From positions 1 through 64,000 of the forward strand of contig CAZHVS010000007.1 of assembly GCA_964536015.1 (NCBI GenBank): 64,000 nucleotides of DNA. Direction: 5' to 3'. Origin of the DNA: CAZHVS01 sp964536015. Lineage in GTDB: Bacteria > Bacteroidota > Ignavibacteria > Ignavibacteriales > Ignavibacteriaceae. A program made the position numbers and the translations under genes. Below are positions 33,075 through 43,356 of the stretch, one piece after another. The notes beneath the pieces are model-generated. The model was given only the letters and a program-made list of their open reading frames with translations, was not told the origin of the DNA and searched no databases. Numbering within the stretch: position 1 is the first letter of the stretch; each line of letters starts with the position of its first letter.

Positions 33075-33617
33075 TTATCGAGGGGAAAATGTAAATTGTT
33101 TACTTAATTCATTTCTCTCTTTTTCAGATAAATCTTTCCACAATACACGCAAAGTATAATTTCCGTACATAATTTTATTTTTTATATAATACCAATCAGA
33201 TATATCTTTTTTATTAATTGATACAGCTTGATTTAAAACCACATTTGTTACATACTCAGGTTGATTGTCGATCTTACCAATAAAATTATCACCAATTATT
33301 CTTACTTCACGAAGCCAGAAATGCTCAATTTTATTTCCATCCTGTATTGGAACTTTAACTGCGAATAAAAGGGTAGAATCTTTTTTGATTATTGCAATAA
33401 ATTTTTCGACCTCGCTTTGAGCTTTTTCAATTGCTATTTGCATCGAGTCTTTATCAAATTTAGTCACAACTTTGTTTTCGAGAACTTTTTTTTCCACGAC
33501 TTTATTGTCTGCTGCTGTATTTGGCTTTATATCTTTATCATTGTTATCACAACCTGCAATGAAAATAAAAATCATCATTCCCAACAGAGTTGAAATTACG
33601 TTATTTTTTATAAGCAT
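33075..33617 (-). CDS. DUF2314 domain lipoprotein
   Basis: A 180-residue predicted lipoprotein. The lipobox FIAGC places the acylated Cys at residue 23. A low-complexity Lys/Asn/Val linker follows (about 30-55), then a DUF2314/YegJ-type domain with FAVKVPIQDGNKIEHFWLREV and LRVLWKDLSEKERNELSKQF. Function unknown. The Asp after the lipidated Cys (CDNN) would in E. coli mean inner-membrane retention; this rule may not hold here. Confidence 0.82.
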   Translation of the reverse strand: MLIKNNVISTLLGMMIFIFIAGCDNNDKDIKPNTAADNKVVEKKVLENKVVTKFDKDSMQIAIEKAQSEVEKFIAIIKKDSTLLFAVKVPIQDGNKIEHFWLREVRIIGDNFIGKIDNQPEYVTNVVLNQAVSINKKDISDWYYIKNKIMYGNYTLRVLWKDLSEKERNELSKQFTFSPR

Positions 33618-33643
33618 AGTTCTTTTTCCTTAATAGAATAAAT

Positions 33644-34870
33644 TCAATTTAATTTATTTGATGTTTCTTCAATTTGTTTAAATACCCGTAAAAAATTTGC
33701 ACCCCATATTTTTATTATTTCGTCTTCTTTATAGCCTCGCTTGACTAATTCATAAGTAATATTTTCAATTTCACTAACATCCATACAGTCAATTACTGCT
33801 CCTCCGCCATCAAAGTCTGAACCGATACCAACATAATCCACTCCAATTAATTTTACAATATGATCTATATGATTGACCAATTCCTGAATTGTCGCCAGCT
33901 TTGGAGGGAACTGTTCATTTACTTCGTACCATTCAGCTCTTGCTATATGTAAAACAGAATCAGGAAGATTTTTAAAATTATTATATTTCTTCTGAACTTC
34001 AGCCAAAGCCGAATCTCTCTCTGGATTAGGTTCTGGATTTTTTATATAACCGCTGTAAAGACAAACCTGCACTAATCCACCAGAGTTTTTAATTTTCAGT
34101 AATAAATCATCGGAAATATTACGTGGATTATTGCACACTGAATAAGCACACGAGTGCGAAGCAATAACCGGAGCAGAAGAATATTTTAGTACATCTAAAA
34201 CCGTCTTATCAGAAACATGAGAAATGTCTATTATCATTCCAAGTTTATTCATTTCTTTAATTACCTGTTTACCAAATTCACTTAATCCCTTGTGTTCTTC
34301 ACCATTCGGATCAGTTGAGGAATCACAGATATCATTATTTTTAGTATGACAAAGAGTAATGTACCTGACTCCCATTTCGTAAAAATATTTTATCAAATTA
34401 ACATCATTTCCAATTGCATAGCCATTTTCTATTCCAATATAAATTGCTTTTTTCCCTTTATTAAATAGTTTTAAAGCATCGTTAGAAGATAGAGCCAATT
34501 CCAAGTATTCATTATTTTGTTTAATTACATTACGAATATCATTTATAATTTTTTCTACTTTTTGTTTTACCTTCATATTACTAATGCTGTCTCTGTTTCC
34601 CTGTCCGACAAAAGCCGCAAAAAAAACAGCATTAAGATTTCCCTCAATCATTCTTGGTAAATCAAAATGACTTTGTTTTTTTATGGTTTTATTATTCACT
34701 GTAAAATTAAAAGATGAATCATTAAACCAAAGAGGTGTATCTGTGTGAGTATCGATTTTAAATATTTTTTTATGAATTTCTTTTGAAATTATTTTTAATG
34801 AATCTTCGTTCTGGCCGTGAATCATCCTAAAACCTGCAGTTAATATCAAAATAAGAATAAATTTTTTCAT
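33644..34870 (-). CDS. Membrane dipeptidase (renal dipeptidase family, M19)
   Basis: A 408-residue secreted zinc dipeptidase with a signal peptide (about 1-19). Binuclear metal ligands are visible in order: HTDT near residue 41, Glu in YIGIENGYAIG, His in IIDISHVSDKT, His in PVIASHSCAYSV and Asp in GIGSDFDGGG. These enzymes hydrolyse dipeptides, often with a D-residue at the C-terminal position. It precedes the DUF2314 gene by 26 bases on the same strand. Length is in the family range. Confidence 0.93.
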   Translation of the reverse strand: MKKFILILILTAGFRMIHGQNEDSLKIISKEIHKKIFKIDTHTDTPLWFNDSSFNFTVNNKTIKKQSHFDLPRMIEGNLNAVFFAAFVGQGNRDSISNMKVKQKVEKIINDIRNVIKQNNEYLELALSSNDALKLFNKGKKAIYIGIENGYAIGNDVNLIKYFYEMGVRYITLCHTKNNDICDSSTDPNGEEHKGLSEFGKQVIKEMNKLGMIIDISHVSDKTVLDVLKYSSAPVIASHSCAYSVCNNPRNISDDLLLKIKNSGGLVQVCLYSGYIKNPEPNPERDSALAEVQKKYNNFKNLPDSVLHIARAEWYEVNEQFPPKLATIQELVNHIDHIVKLIGVDYVGIGSDFDGGGAVIDCMDVSEIENITYELVKRGYKEDEIIKIWGANFLRVFKQIEETSNKLN

Positions 34871-34977
34871 GCTTTTAATAAATTTTAACTTTTTTGAAAC
34901 AAAATTAGAGAAAACTTTTGTTTCTTATATAAACAAATTAATTTTACTGCAAAAAAATCCAAAAGGCAGAAAAACAG

Positions 34978-36354
34978 ATGAAATATCAATATGATGTGAT
35001 TGTACTCGGAAGCGGCCCCGGTGGTGAAGGTGCTGCTATGAAATCTGTTAAAGAAAATAAGAGAACAGCTATTTGTGATGAGTTCTCATTAATTGGCGGA
35101 AGTTGTACACACAGGGGAACAATCCCCAGCAAAGCCCTTCGTCATGCAAGCCAGATTTTATATGAAAATAAAGAAATAAAAGATGCTAATTTTCAGCAGC
35201 TTTTAAGAGAAGCACAGGATGTAATAAAAAAACAACATGAGCTTAGAAAAAGTTTTTATAACAGAAATCTCGTTGACGTGCTTGATGGTCATGCAAAATT
35301 TCTTGATGAACATACGATCGAAGTAACTCATCCAAATGGATTGGTTGAAAATTTTACATCAGATTATTTTGTTATCGCAACTGGTTCGCGTCCCTGGCAT
35401 CCGCCACAAATTGATTTTACTCACCCAAGAATTCTTGACAGCGATACTCTTCTTAATATTAAAGATAATCCACGCTCAATAACCATTTATGGAGCTGGTG
35501 TAATTGGATGTGAGTATGCTTCGATATTTCGTGGGTTAAAAGTTAAAGTTAATCTTATAAACACAAGAGATAAACTTCTATCTTTTCTTGATGATGAAAT
35601 AATTGATGCATTAGCGTATCATTTAAGAGAAAACGGAGTTCTGCTAAGACATAATGAAAAATACGAAAGCGTAGAAGCTGACGATTATGGTGTTACAATT
35701 AATTTGAATTCAAATAAAAAAATCAGAACTGATTATCTCCTTTGGGCAGAAGGCAGAACTGGAAATTCCGATAAATTAAATCTGGATAAACTTGGCATTA
35801 ATACTAATGAAAAAGGTTCCATATCTGTAAACAATAATTTTCAAACAGAAGTCAACAATATTTATGCTGTGGGAGATATAATTGGCTGGCCAAGTTTAGC
35901 AAGTGCTTCATATGACCAGGGAAGATTTGCCGCTACTCATCTTGTACATGGCAAATGTGATGCTCATCTTGTTGAAAATATGCCAATTGGAATTTATACT
36001 ATTCCGGAAATAAGTTCGGTTGGTATGACAGAAAGTGAATTAACAGAAAAGAAAATTCCTTATGAAGTTGGCCACTCATTTTTCAAACATTTAGCTCGGG
36101 CTCAAATTACCGGAAGAGCAGTAGGAATGCTTAAACTTCTATTTCACAGGGAAACTCTTGAAATACTAGGCGTTCATTGTTTCGGTTATGATGCAGCTGA
36201 AATAATTCATATTGGACAAGTAGTAATGTCACAAAAAGGAAGCGGGAATTCTTTAATGTATTTTATAAATACAACTTTTAACTATCCAACTATGGCAGAG
36301 GCTTATCGTGTAGCTGCGCTGAATGGACTGAACAGGATAAATGCATTAAAATAA
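34978..36354 (+). CDS. sthA: Soluble (Si-specific) NAD(P)+ transhydrogenase
   Basis: A 458-residue flavoprotein of the pyridine nucleotide-disulfide oxidoreductase fold. The N-terminal FAD motif is VLGSGPGGEGAAMKSVKE; the NAD(P) motif is YGAGVIGCEYASIF. The active-site region reads GGSCTHRGTIPSKALRH, keeping the first Cys but replacing the second Cys of the redox disulfide with Thr. This is the expected state for SthA and excludes lipoamide dehydrogenase. It balances NADPH and NADH pools. Divergent from the dipeptidase gene. Confidence 0.92.
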   Translation: MKYQYDVIVLGSGPGGEGAAMKSVKENKRTAICDEFSLIGGSCTHRGTIPSKALRHASQILYENKEIKDANFQQLLREAQDVIKKQHELRKSFYNRNLVDVLDGHAKFLDEHTIEVTHPNGLVENFTSDYFVIATGSRPWHPPQIDFTHPRILDSDTLLNIKDNPRSITIYGAGVIGCEYASIFRGLKVKVNLINTRDKLLSFLDDEIIDALAYHLRENGVLLRHNEKYESVEADDYGVTINLNSNKKIRTDYLLWAEGRTGNSDKLNLDKLGINTNEKGSISVNNNFQTEVNNIYAVGDIIGWPSLASASYDQGRFAATHLVHGKCDAHLVENMPIGIYTIPEISSVGMTESELTEKKIPYEVGHSFFKHLARAQITGRAVGMLKLLFHRETLEILGVHCFGYDAAEIIHIGQVVMSQKGSGNSLMYFINTTFNYPTMAEAYRVAALNGLNRINALK

Positions 36355-36442
36355 TTTTTCGAATCCCTGATAAGAAAAAGAAAAGATTTCCAATCATTTC
36401 ATTATTTTTATTTACATAAAAAAAATTATTCTAAATCAAATA

Positions 36443-37483
36443 ATGAACAGAAAAATATTATTAGTTACAGAGGGATATTCAAATCCTCATCAGGGAAAAA
36501 CTGCCCGCAATTTAATTTATTATTCTCCACAAGAAGTTCTAGGAATTTTTGACAGAGAAAATACTGACAAAACAAGTAAAGAATTATTTGGAACCGGTGA
36601 TGTAAAAGTAATTAGTTCGTTTGAAGAAGTTAGAACTGCAGATACTTTAGTAATTGGTGTAGCAACTGCTGGAGGAAAAATTCCGAAGAGTTATCGGCCG
36701 ATAATTTTAGAAGCAATTTCACGAGGAATGAATGTAATTGCACCAACTCATGAATTTCTTACGGATGATTCTGAAATTAAAATTGCTGCAGAAAAAAACA
36801 AAGTTCAATTAATTGACTTAAGAAAAAACAATGAAAAAGAAGTAGCTCATCGCAGGGGAATTCGTGAAAATTGTCTTCGTATTCAAACTGTTGGGAATGA
36901 TTGCAGTCTTGGGAAAATGATTGTAAGTCTTGAAATAACCAACAACCTAAAAAAAAGAAATTTAGATGCCAAATTTGTTGCAACCGGACAAACGGGAATT
37001 CTAATTGAAGGTGATGGAATTCCAATTGATGCAGTTGTTGGTGATTACATAAATGGTGCTGCTGAAAAACTTGTGTTAAAAAATCAACATCACGATATAA
37101 TAATGATTGAGGGACAGGGAAGTTTATTTCATCCAAGATATTCTTCTGTTACATTAGGATTACTTCATGGTTCAATTCCACACGGCTTAATTATGTGTTA
37201 TGAAATGGGAAGAGAATATGTCGCTGGTATGGAAGGAATAAAACTTCCATCGATTGAAAAAGCAATTGAAATTTATGAACAAATGGCCAGTATTATGTTT
37301 CCATGCAAAGTAATTGGAATTGCTATCAATAGCAGACATTTTAGTAAAGAAGAATCTGATAAAGAAAGAGAACGAATCAAAAGAGAATTTAATCTCCCTG
37401 CTTGTGATGTAATAAGGCATGGCAGCGATGAACTTGCTGATGCAATTATTGAATTTCAGAGAAAAGTGATTAAAAAAAAATAA
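36443..37483 (+). CDS. DUF1611 domain protein (DgcN-like)
   Basis: A 346-residue DUF1611 protein. The N-terminal Rossmann-like part (VTEGYSNPHQGKTARNLIYY) and a P-loop-like GNDCSLGKMIVSLEI near residue 153 are family features, followed by FVATGQTGILIEGDGIPIDA and IEGQGSLFHP. One characterised relative, DgcN, is reported to act in D-glutamate catabolism, usually beside an epimerase-type partner that is absent here. An M19 dipeptidase able to release D-amino acids lies 1.6 kb away, but the link is speculative. Confidence 0.85.
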   Translation: MNRKILLVTEGYSNPHQGKTARNLIYYSPQEVLGIFDRENTDKTSKELFGTGDVKVISSFEEVRTADTLVIGVATAGGKIPKSYRPIILEAISRGMNVIAPTHEFLTDDSEIKIAAEKNKVQLIDLRKNNEKEVAHRRGIRENCLRIQTVGNDCSLGKMIVSLEITNNLKKRNLDAKFVATGQTGILIEGDGIPIDAVVGDYINGAAEKLVLKNQHHDIIMIEGQGSLFHPRYSSVTLGLLHGSIPHGLIMCYEMGREYVAGMEGIKLPSIEKAIEIYEQMASIMFPCKVIGIAINSRHFSKEESDKERERIKREFNLPACDVIRHGSDELADAIIEFQRKVIKKK

Positions 37484-37549
37484 AGGCTGCTTGTATAAAG
37501 TTTTAAATTTAGTCGGAACAAATCTAAATTCTTTTATTAACAAACAGCC
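37469..37549 (-). terminator. Long hairpin terminator between convergent genes
   Basis: GGCTGCTTGT (37485 on) pairs with ACAAACAGCC (ending 37549), with an inner AAATTTAG/CTAAATT pairing, giving a long imperfect hairpin. On the minus strand it is followed by a T-rich run (complement of 37469-37484). It lies 50 bases past the DUF5916 stop. Confidence 0.75.
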
Positions 37550-37599
37550 CTTTTACGCTTTAAGGTTACTACACCATGGAGAACAAAATTCTTCAATTC

Positions 37600-40254
37600 T
37601 TACAGGTTTAACCAGTAATTAAATTTAACCATAAAAATATTGTCTGGTTTAATGTTCAGTAATCTATCAAAAGAATGACCGGGATTAAAACTTCCGCTCT
37701 CTTCTACCTGTTCTCTGCTTTGCGTCCAAACAAAATATAATGTAGAACCAGGTAGATATTCCCATCTTAATACTGCATTACCACGTAATGAACAATAATT
37801 AAAATCAGGATTATAAATAGTCGCTCCAGAGGATTGTCCATTTCCATCAGGGTCTAGTTGATAATACTGGTTTCCGTTGTTATCAATTTTATTTATTGTC
37901 GATCCATTATTTCCATAAACTAAAAAATCAGAGGATTTTGCACGAATAAGTTCTTTAAATTCATAATATTTACCTGTTGTTATTAAAGGCTGCAAATAAA
38001 TTTGCAAACTTAATTGTGGAGTAAGTATCCAGTTTAACCTGATGTTCGCTGAAAATACTTTTTGATCCATTTTTGCAAAGACATAACGTCTTCCATACGT
38101 ATTAATAGCGGTTACATCTTTGTAAGATGTAACCCATTGTCGATCAACAATATTTCTATCAAATTCAGGTCCAATTATAAAATTAAAAGTAGCCGAAGGT
38201 CTTACTGCAATCTGAATGCTCATAAAATAATCACTTTCTGTCCCCTCAAATCCACCAGCACTTGCGTAAAGAATTACAGGTTTTCTCTGGTCAGTCTGTA
38301 AATTAAAATTGTATTCATAATTACCAGAATTTTTTACTAATGGTCCTCCGCGTGTCAATCGGTTAGAAATTGAAGGCAGATAAATTGCGCCACTAAAATC
38401 AAAATTATAATAATTTGTAAAAGTAATGTTATAATTTCCCCATAGAAATCTTGACAGAGGATTTCCTTCAAAATCATAGCTTGAAGCCCAGGTTGCAAGA
38501 AAAGTCATATTTCTGTAATACTCTGTCGGATCTGACCATTTATATCCTGAACCAATATGATAATTGATTACATCAGATCTAGTTTGAAATCCCAGGTCAT
38601 TAACTTCAAAGCCTGGACTAACAAAACCAAACGCCATATTTAATTTCATTTCTCCGCGAAGTTTTTGAAGAGTAAAACGACTAAAATATCCACTTAACGA
38701 ATTAATAGAACTATCAACACTTAGATGCGCAGCATCAGGACGCTGAAAATAATGAGTTGAATTACGTTGCAAGGCTATCATTCTTTTTTCATTACCTTTT
38801 ACATATGAAAAAGCTCCGGCACCCGTAAAAATATATGTTTTATTTTCATCAAGGGCGGTCCATCCATCTAATCCAATTACAAGAGAAGAACCATTAATTT
38901 GATTCTTTAATACTTTATCTTTAAACATTCTTCTTGTATAGGTAGATAAAATACCTATCCCCTGTCGTCCTTCATTAAAATCTCTTTGTGTACGAAGAAC
39001 GCCATAGTAAGTTAGCGGCTCAATTTCCACTTCAGATTTTTCTCCATTAGTTTGAATTTGTGCAAATTCTCTTTTAGTAAAAGCATGAATAGTAGCAAAA
39101 TTCCAGTTATCAAAAATTTTTCCAGTTACTTTTCCTGCACCAAGAATATGTGTTCCAACCGGTATATCAGAATAATCACTCATTGGAATTGTTCCCTGTG
39201 GATTTCTACCTATTCTTCTGCTGTAAAACAAAGTAGGATTTGACCAATTGAAATTCCAGAAGCTTGTACCACCTCTGTTTGCAAATTGAAATATATTAGC
39301 TCCTTCTGTAAAGAAAGGTCTTCGCTCGCTAAAGTAGGTTTCAACATCAGTAAGATTAACAACTGCAGGATCAACTTCAACTTGTCCAAAATCAGGATTG
39401 ATTGTTCCATCAAAAATTAAATTGCTGCTAAGACCATATTTAATATCAACACCCGCACCAGGAGAGTATTTGGAACCATCATTAAACGGATCTCCTGGCA
39501 GATGTTTTATAAATTCTGCTTTTGAATTAATATAAGGAAGAACTTCTATTCTCGATGGAAGTTTTATATTTTCAATACCAACAAGTAAAGGAAACTTTGA
39601 AACAAATCCGTTCTGGTTCCTTGGTTGAATTACTGCAAGACTTCTTTCATTTTTCCTATAAATATCTCTTTCAAAATTAATTCCCATTTTTAAAGATTCG
39701 GATGGATTAAACCGAATTTGAGAAAAAGGAATTCTTGCTTCTACTATCCATCCATCTGAGCTCACTTTGGTTTTCGCGTCCCATACTGCATCCCACGTAT
39801 AATCTAAATAGTTTTGATCATCATTAGAAATAGTCCCATCGTGTTGAGTTCCCGCTGCTGTTACACAAAATATAAAACCATTTCTTTTATCATTATATGA
39901 GTCAAGATAAATATCAAATTCATCTGTAGAATAAGAATTATCTCTTCTTCCCAATCTTACATCAATAGAATCAGGCGACTTATCGTGACATTTTGCTGTT
40001 ATGTACAAAGCCTCATCATCATAACAAACCCATATTTCAGTATGCTCTGAAACAGGTTCACCCTGTGTTGGGTCTGCCTGAATAAGTTTGGAAAATGCAG
40101 GCGATTTATAAATATTTTCGTCCAATATTCCATCAATTCTAATTTTTTCAGAAATACGAATTGCTTTAATTTCATTTACAGAAGGATTATCGTAAACTCT
40201 GGCAAAAGCAGATGACAAACACAGCAAAGCTAAAATAATATAAAAGAATTTCAT
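37600..40254 (-). CDS. DUF5916 outer-membrane protein with CBM9-like N-terminal domain
   Basis: An 884-residue exported protein with a signal peptide (about 1-18). An N-terminal carbohydrate-binding family 9-like domain (about 28-205; IRIDGILDENIYKSPAF, DEALYITAKCHDKSPD) is followed by a DUF5916 beta-rich region of alternating polar and hydrophobic strands. The run from YFSERRPFFTEGANIFQF to the C-terminal FMVKFNYWLNL looks like an outer-membrane barrel. Function is unknown; the fold suggests surface binding or uptake of a glycan or other ligand. No SusD-like partner is nearby. Confidence 0.85.
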   Translation of the reverse strand: MKFFYIILALLCLSSAFARVYDNPSVNEIKAIRISEKIRIDGILDENIYKSPAFSKLIQADPTQGEPVSEHTEIWVCYDDEALYITAKCHDKSPDSIDVRLGRRDNSYSTDEFDIYLDSYNDKRNGFIFCVTAAGTQHDGTISNDDQNYLDYTWDAVWDAKTKVSSDGWIVEARIPFSQIRFNPSESLKMGINFERDIYRKNERSLAVIQPRNQNGFVSKFPLLVGIENIKLPSRIEVLPYINSKAEFIKHLPGDPFNDGSKYSPGAGVDIKYGLSSNLIFDGTINPDFGQVEVDPAVVNLTDVETYFSERRPFFTEGANIFQFANRGGTSFWNFNWSNPTLFYSRRIGRNPQGTIPMSDYSDIPVGTHILGAGKVTGKIFDNWNFATIHAFTKREFAQIQTNGEKSEVEIEPLTYYGVLRTQRDFNEGRQGIGILSTYTRRMFKDKVLKNQINGSSLVIGLDGWTALDENKTYIFTGAGAFSYVKGNEKRMIALQRNSTHYFQRPDAAHLSVDSSINSLSGYFSRFTLQKLRGEMKLNMAFGFVSPGFEVNDLGFQTRSDVINYHIGSGYKWSDPTEYYRNMTFLATWASSYDFEGNPLSRFLWGNYNITFTNYYNFDFSGAIYLPSISNRLTRGGPLVKNSGNYEYNFNLQTDQRKPVILYASAGGFEGTESDYFMSIQIAVRPSATFNFIIGPEFDRNIVDRQWVTSYKDVTAINTYGRRYVFAKMDQKVFSANIRLNWILTPQLSLQIYLQPLITTGKYYEFKELIRAKSSDFLVYGNNGSTINKIDNNGNQYYQLDPDGNGQSSGATIYNPDFNYCSLRGNAVLRWEYLPGSTLYFVWTQSREQVEESGSFNPGHSFDRLLNIKPDNIFMVKFNYWLNL

Positions 40255-40564
40255 CGGGTTTCTTCCTTTAATAAGTAATAAAACATATGTTATTTTATAA
40301 TTAGACTCTTCGTTCTTCCAAAAAGACTAATTAATATTACAACCGGTTATTATTGAACTTAAAAGGATAAACCGATGAATAAATATTTAATTGAAGTGAC
40401 AAAAAAAATTTATTCAACAATCAAATAAAAGTTAATGATGAATGAACTTGTAAAAGAGATGTCATTGCTAAAGGGTCAGGATATTTTTTTAGTGGCTAAA
40501 TTTCCGAATAAAAAAGGCTGCCCTTTTAAGACAGCCTCTTTGCTAACTTGCACTGTACTGAAAT
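40255..40564. other. 310-base intergenic region
   Basis: Apart from the M16 terminator at its right end, this region is AT-rich with no gene I can support. It should hold the DUF5916 promoter on the minus strand near 40255-40340. A plus-strand frame of about 57 codons from 40436 runs through the terminator hairpin and is not credible as a gene. No repeat or RNA motif stands out. Confidence 0.5.
40503..40537 (-). terminator. Rho-independent terminator of the M16 peptidase gene
   Basis: An 8-bp stem with one G-T pair (40515-40522 with 40530-40537, core AGGCTG/CAGCCT) encloses a 7-base loop. On the minus strand it is followed by TTTTTTATT. It begins 28 bases past the M16 stop. Confidence 0.88.
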
Positions 40565-43303
40565 TTATTTTTCTAAAATTTTACCATCACCATCAATAAG
40601 CTTTATTTCGTAACCAAGTTCTTTAATGCTATTTTCTATTTTGGATTTATCTCCGACGACAATCCATACAATATTGTCTGGATGTAATACTCTTTTTGCA
40701 TTTTTAGTTATATCATCAAGATTCAGATTTTTAATTTTACTTATATATGTTTCAATATAATTATCTGGTAAATTATAAGTAACCATCTCATAAAGAGTAT
40801 TTGCAACAGCATTATTGGTTTCCCATGAACCCGGCAGTTCAAGCACTTGGTTCAATTTAATTTTATTCAATTCATCTTCTGTAGCAGGTTTTGTTGAAAC
40901 CATTCCGGAAATCTCTTTATAAATTTCCTGAATTGATTCTTTTGTTTTGTCTGATTGAATAAAAGCATAAGCAATAAAAGGTCTTTGTCCTTTAGCTCCC
41001 ATAATAAAACTTGATGCCCCATAAGACCAATGTTTGTCTTCGCGTAAGTTCATATTAATACGAGAGGTAAAAGTTCCACCAAGAATATTATTCATTGTTT
41101 CAATTGCTATATTCTCCGGATCTGATTTTGGAGGGGCAAGATGACCAGCCAGAAGAACAGATTGAGGTGAGCCGGGTTTATCCATTAAATAAATAATTGG
41201 TTTATCTTTTTGCTTTACTTCACTAATATTTTTTTTAGGAACATCGCCCGGTTTCCAATCTTTAAAAAGTTTTTCAATCTTCGGTTTAATTTCATCCATC
41301 GTTACATCACCAACAATAATAAGAGTAGCATTGTTTGGTTTAAACCAGGTTTTATGATAATTAACCAGATCGTCGCGGGTTATTTTCATAACGGTTTCTT
41401 CGTAACCTGAACCAGTCATTGGATAACCGTATGCATGATCTTTACCATATAAGAACTGCGGAAATACTCTTATAGCCATTTGTATGGGTGTAACTTTTTC
41501 TCTTTTTATTTGTGCAATTCTTTCTTTGCGAAGCCTGTCAATTTCTTTTTCAGGAAAAGCCGGGTTAAGAATTACATCTGCATATAATTCCAATGATTTA
41601 TCAAGATTTGATTTCAAAGTAGATAAGGATACATTTGACATATCAAGTCCCGCACCCGTTCCAAGATTTGCCCCTAAGAGCAACAATTCTTCATTAATCT
41701 GCAGAGCATCTTTTGTTTTGGTTCCTTCATCAAGTAAGTTCATAGCAAGACTTGAAGTTCCCGGAAGAGTAAATTGATCTGCTGCATAACCTGCATCAAT
41801 TAATAAATTAAAATTAACAACAGGTATTGAAGTACGTTTTGCAAGTACAATCTTCAAACCATTCGATAAGGTTGTTTTTTCAATCGTGGGAAATTTAGCA
41901 TCTGGAGGAGTTCCGGTTTCGGGAAGCTTTGAACGATCAACATCTGTCTTTACTGTTTGGTATTCTGGATATGGATGAATTTCAAGAATATATACACCAT
42001 CCGAAAGCCATTTAATAGCAGCTTCTTTTAAGTCTTTTGTAGTTGAGTTGTTAATAAAACCCAATGTCGTTTTATAATAATCCGGTGATCCGCCAAACAC
42101 AAATGATTGTGCTAAAATATCACTCTTTCCTCCAAAACCACCAATTCTTTCCATTCCTCTTACCAATTTGGAAACGTATTGAGTTTTAACTCTTTTTAAT
42201 TCATGTTCAGTAGGACCATCTTTTAAAAATTTCACCAACTCTTCATCAATTATCTTTTCAATCTTTGATAAATCTTCTCCAGGTTTTGCAGTAGCTTCAA
42301 TAACAAACTGGCTTCCGATTTCCTTCATATCAAGATAAGCCTGAACATTTGTAGCAATTTGTTCATCATATACTAATCTTTTATAAAGTCTTGATGATTT
42401 TCCAATTACAAAAACATCACTTACAAGATCCAGATAAGCTAATTCTTTATTTCCCCACTCGGGGACATTCCATACTTTGTACAATTTTGCTTGAGGAACG
42501 CGATCTTGATAAACCTGTCTCCTTGATCCTGTCATCTTTGCTATATGAGTTTCATATTTTCCAATTGGAGGACCAGGGGGAATATCTCCAAAATATTTTT
42601 CTACTTTTTCATAAACTTTATTTGCATCAACATCTCCTGCAATAACAAGCACTGCATTTTGTGCACCGTAGTAAGTCTTAAACCATTCGTGAACATCTTC
42701 AAGTTTTGCAGCATTTAAATCTTCCATTGAACCGATAACGGTCCATGAATATGGATGCCCAACAGGATAAGTATTTTGTGTAATCAATTCTTCACTAATT
42801 GAGTAAGGTTCGTTATCATATTGCCTTTTTTCATTCTGAACAACTCCTCTTTGCTCATCAAGTTTAGATTGATCTATAGCACCAATTAGATGTCCCATTC
42901 TATCTGATTCCATCCATAAAGCCAAATCAAATGCAGATGTTGGAACATTTTCAAAATAATTGGTTCTGTCATTATTGGTAGTACCATTTAAATCGGTAGC
43001 GCCAATTTTTTCCATGACATTAAAATAATCATCATTATTGTTTTCACTCCCGTTGAACATAAGATGTTCGAACAAATGAGCAAAACCTGTTCTGCCTGGT
43101 TTTTCATTTTTTGAACCGACATGATACCAGATATTAATTGCTACGATAGGTGCTTTATGATCCTCGTGAACTATAAGCGTCAACCCATTTTTCAAAACAA
43201 ATTTTTGATAAGGAATTGAAATATCGTTTATGTTCTGGGGATTGGCACTACTAATGGCTATAGTTAAAAGAACAAATAAAGCACAAAGATTTTTAATCTT
43301 CAT
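40565..43303 (-). CDS. M16 family zinc peptidase (tandem domains)
   Basis: A 912-residue exported peptidase of the insulinase/pitrilysin family. A signal peptide (about 1-22) is followed by an active M16 unit with inverted zinc motif HLFEH (residues 76-80) and downstream Glu in RGVVQNEKRQ. A second, catalytically inactive M16 unit (about 465-880) lacks HxxEH, as is normal for single-chain members. Such proteins degrade peptides in the periplasm. Monocistronic, with its own terminator; divergent from the LytS-like kinase gene. Confidence 0.94.
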   Translation of the reverse strand: MKIKNLCALFVLLTIAISSANPQNINDISIPYQKFVLKNGLTLIVHEDHKAPIVAINIWYHVGSKNEKPGRTGFAHLFEHLMFNGSENNNDDYFNVMEKIGATDLNGTTNNDRTNYFENVPTSAFDLALWMESDRMGHLIGAIDQSKLDEQRGVVQNEKRQYDNEPYSISEELITQNTYPVGHPYSWTVIGSMEDLNAAKLEDVHEWFKTYYGAQNAVLVIAGDVDANKVYEKVEKYFGDIPPGPPIGKYETHIAKMTGSRRQVYQDRVPQAKLYKVWNVPEWGNKELAYLDLVSDVFVIGKSSRLYKRLVYDEQIATNVQAYLDMKEIGSQFVIEATAKPGEDLSKIEKIIDEELVKFLKDGPTEHELKRVKTQYVSKLVRGMERIGGFGGKSDILAQSFVFGGSPDYYKTTLGFINNSTTKDLKEAAIKWLSDGVYILEIHPYPEYQTVKTDVDRSKLPETGTPPDAKFPTIEKTTLSNGLKIVLAKRTSIPVVNFNLLIDAGYAADQFTLPGTSSLAMNLLDEGTKTKDALQINEELLLLGANLGTGAGLDMSNVSLSTLKSNLDKSLELYADVILNPAFPEKEIDRLRKERIAQIKREKVTPIQMAIRVFPQFLYGKDHAYGYPMTGSGYEETVMKITRDDLVNYHKTWFKPNNATLIIVGDVTMDEIKPKIEKLFKDWKPGDVPKKNISEVKQKDKPIIYLMDKPGSPQSVLLAGHLAPPKSDPENIAIETMNNILGGTFTSRINMNLREDKHWSYGASSFIMGAKGQRPFIAYAFIQSDKTKESIQEIYKEISGMVSTKPATEDELNKIKLNQVLELPGSWETNNAVANTLYEMVTYNLPDNYIETYISKIKNLNLDDITKNAKRVLHPDNIVWIVVGDKSKIENSIKELGYEIKLIDGDGKILEK

Positions 43304-43356
43304 ATTTTCTCCATTTGGTAATAAAATTAAAAGTTATTCGTAAAATTAAATAAAGA

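Noticed and set aside
34978..36354. Missing second cysteine of the redox-active disulfide in the flavoprotein
   Set aside because: Thr at this place is the usual state in soluble transhydrogenases; it supports the SthA call.
40436..40610. Plus-strand frame of about 57 codons in the gap between DUF5916 and M16 genes
   Set aside because: It runs through the M16 terminator hairpin and into the antisense of the M16 gene end, lacks a ribosome site, and resembles no family.
40565..43303. Second half of the M16 protein without HxxEH
   Set aside because: Single-chain M16 peptidases have one active and one inactive unit; no frameshift or truncation is seen.
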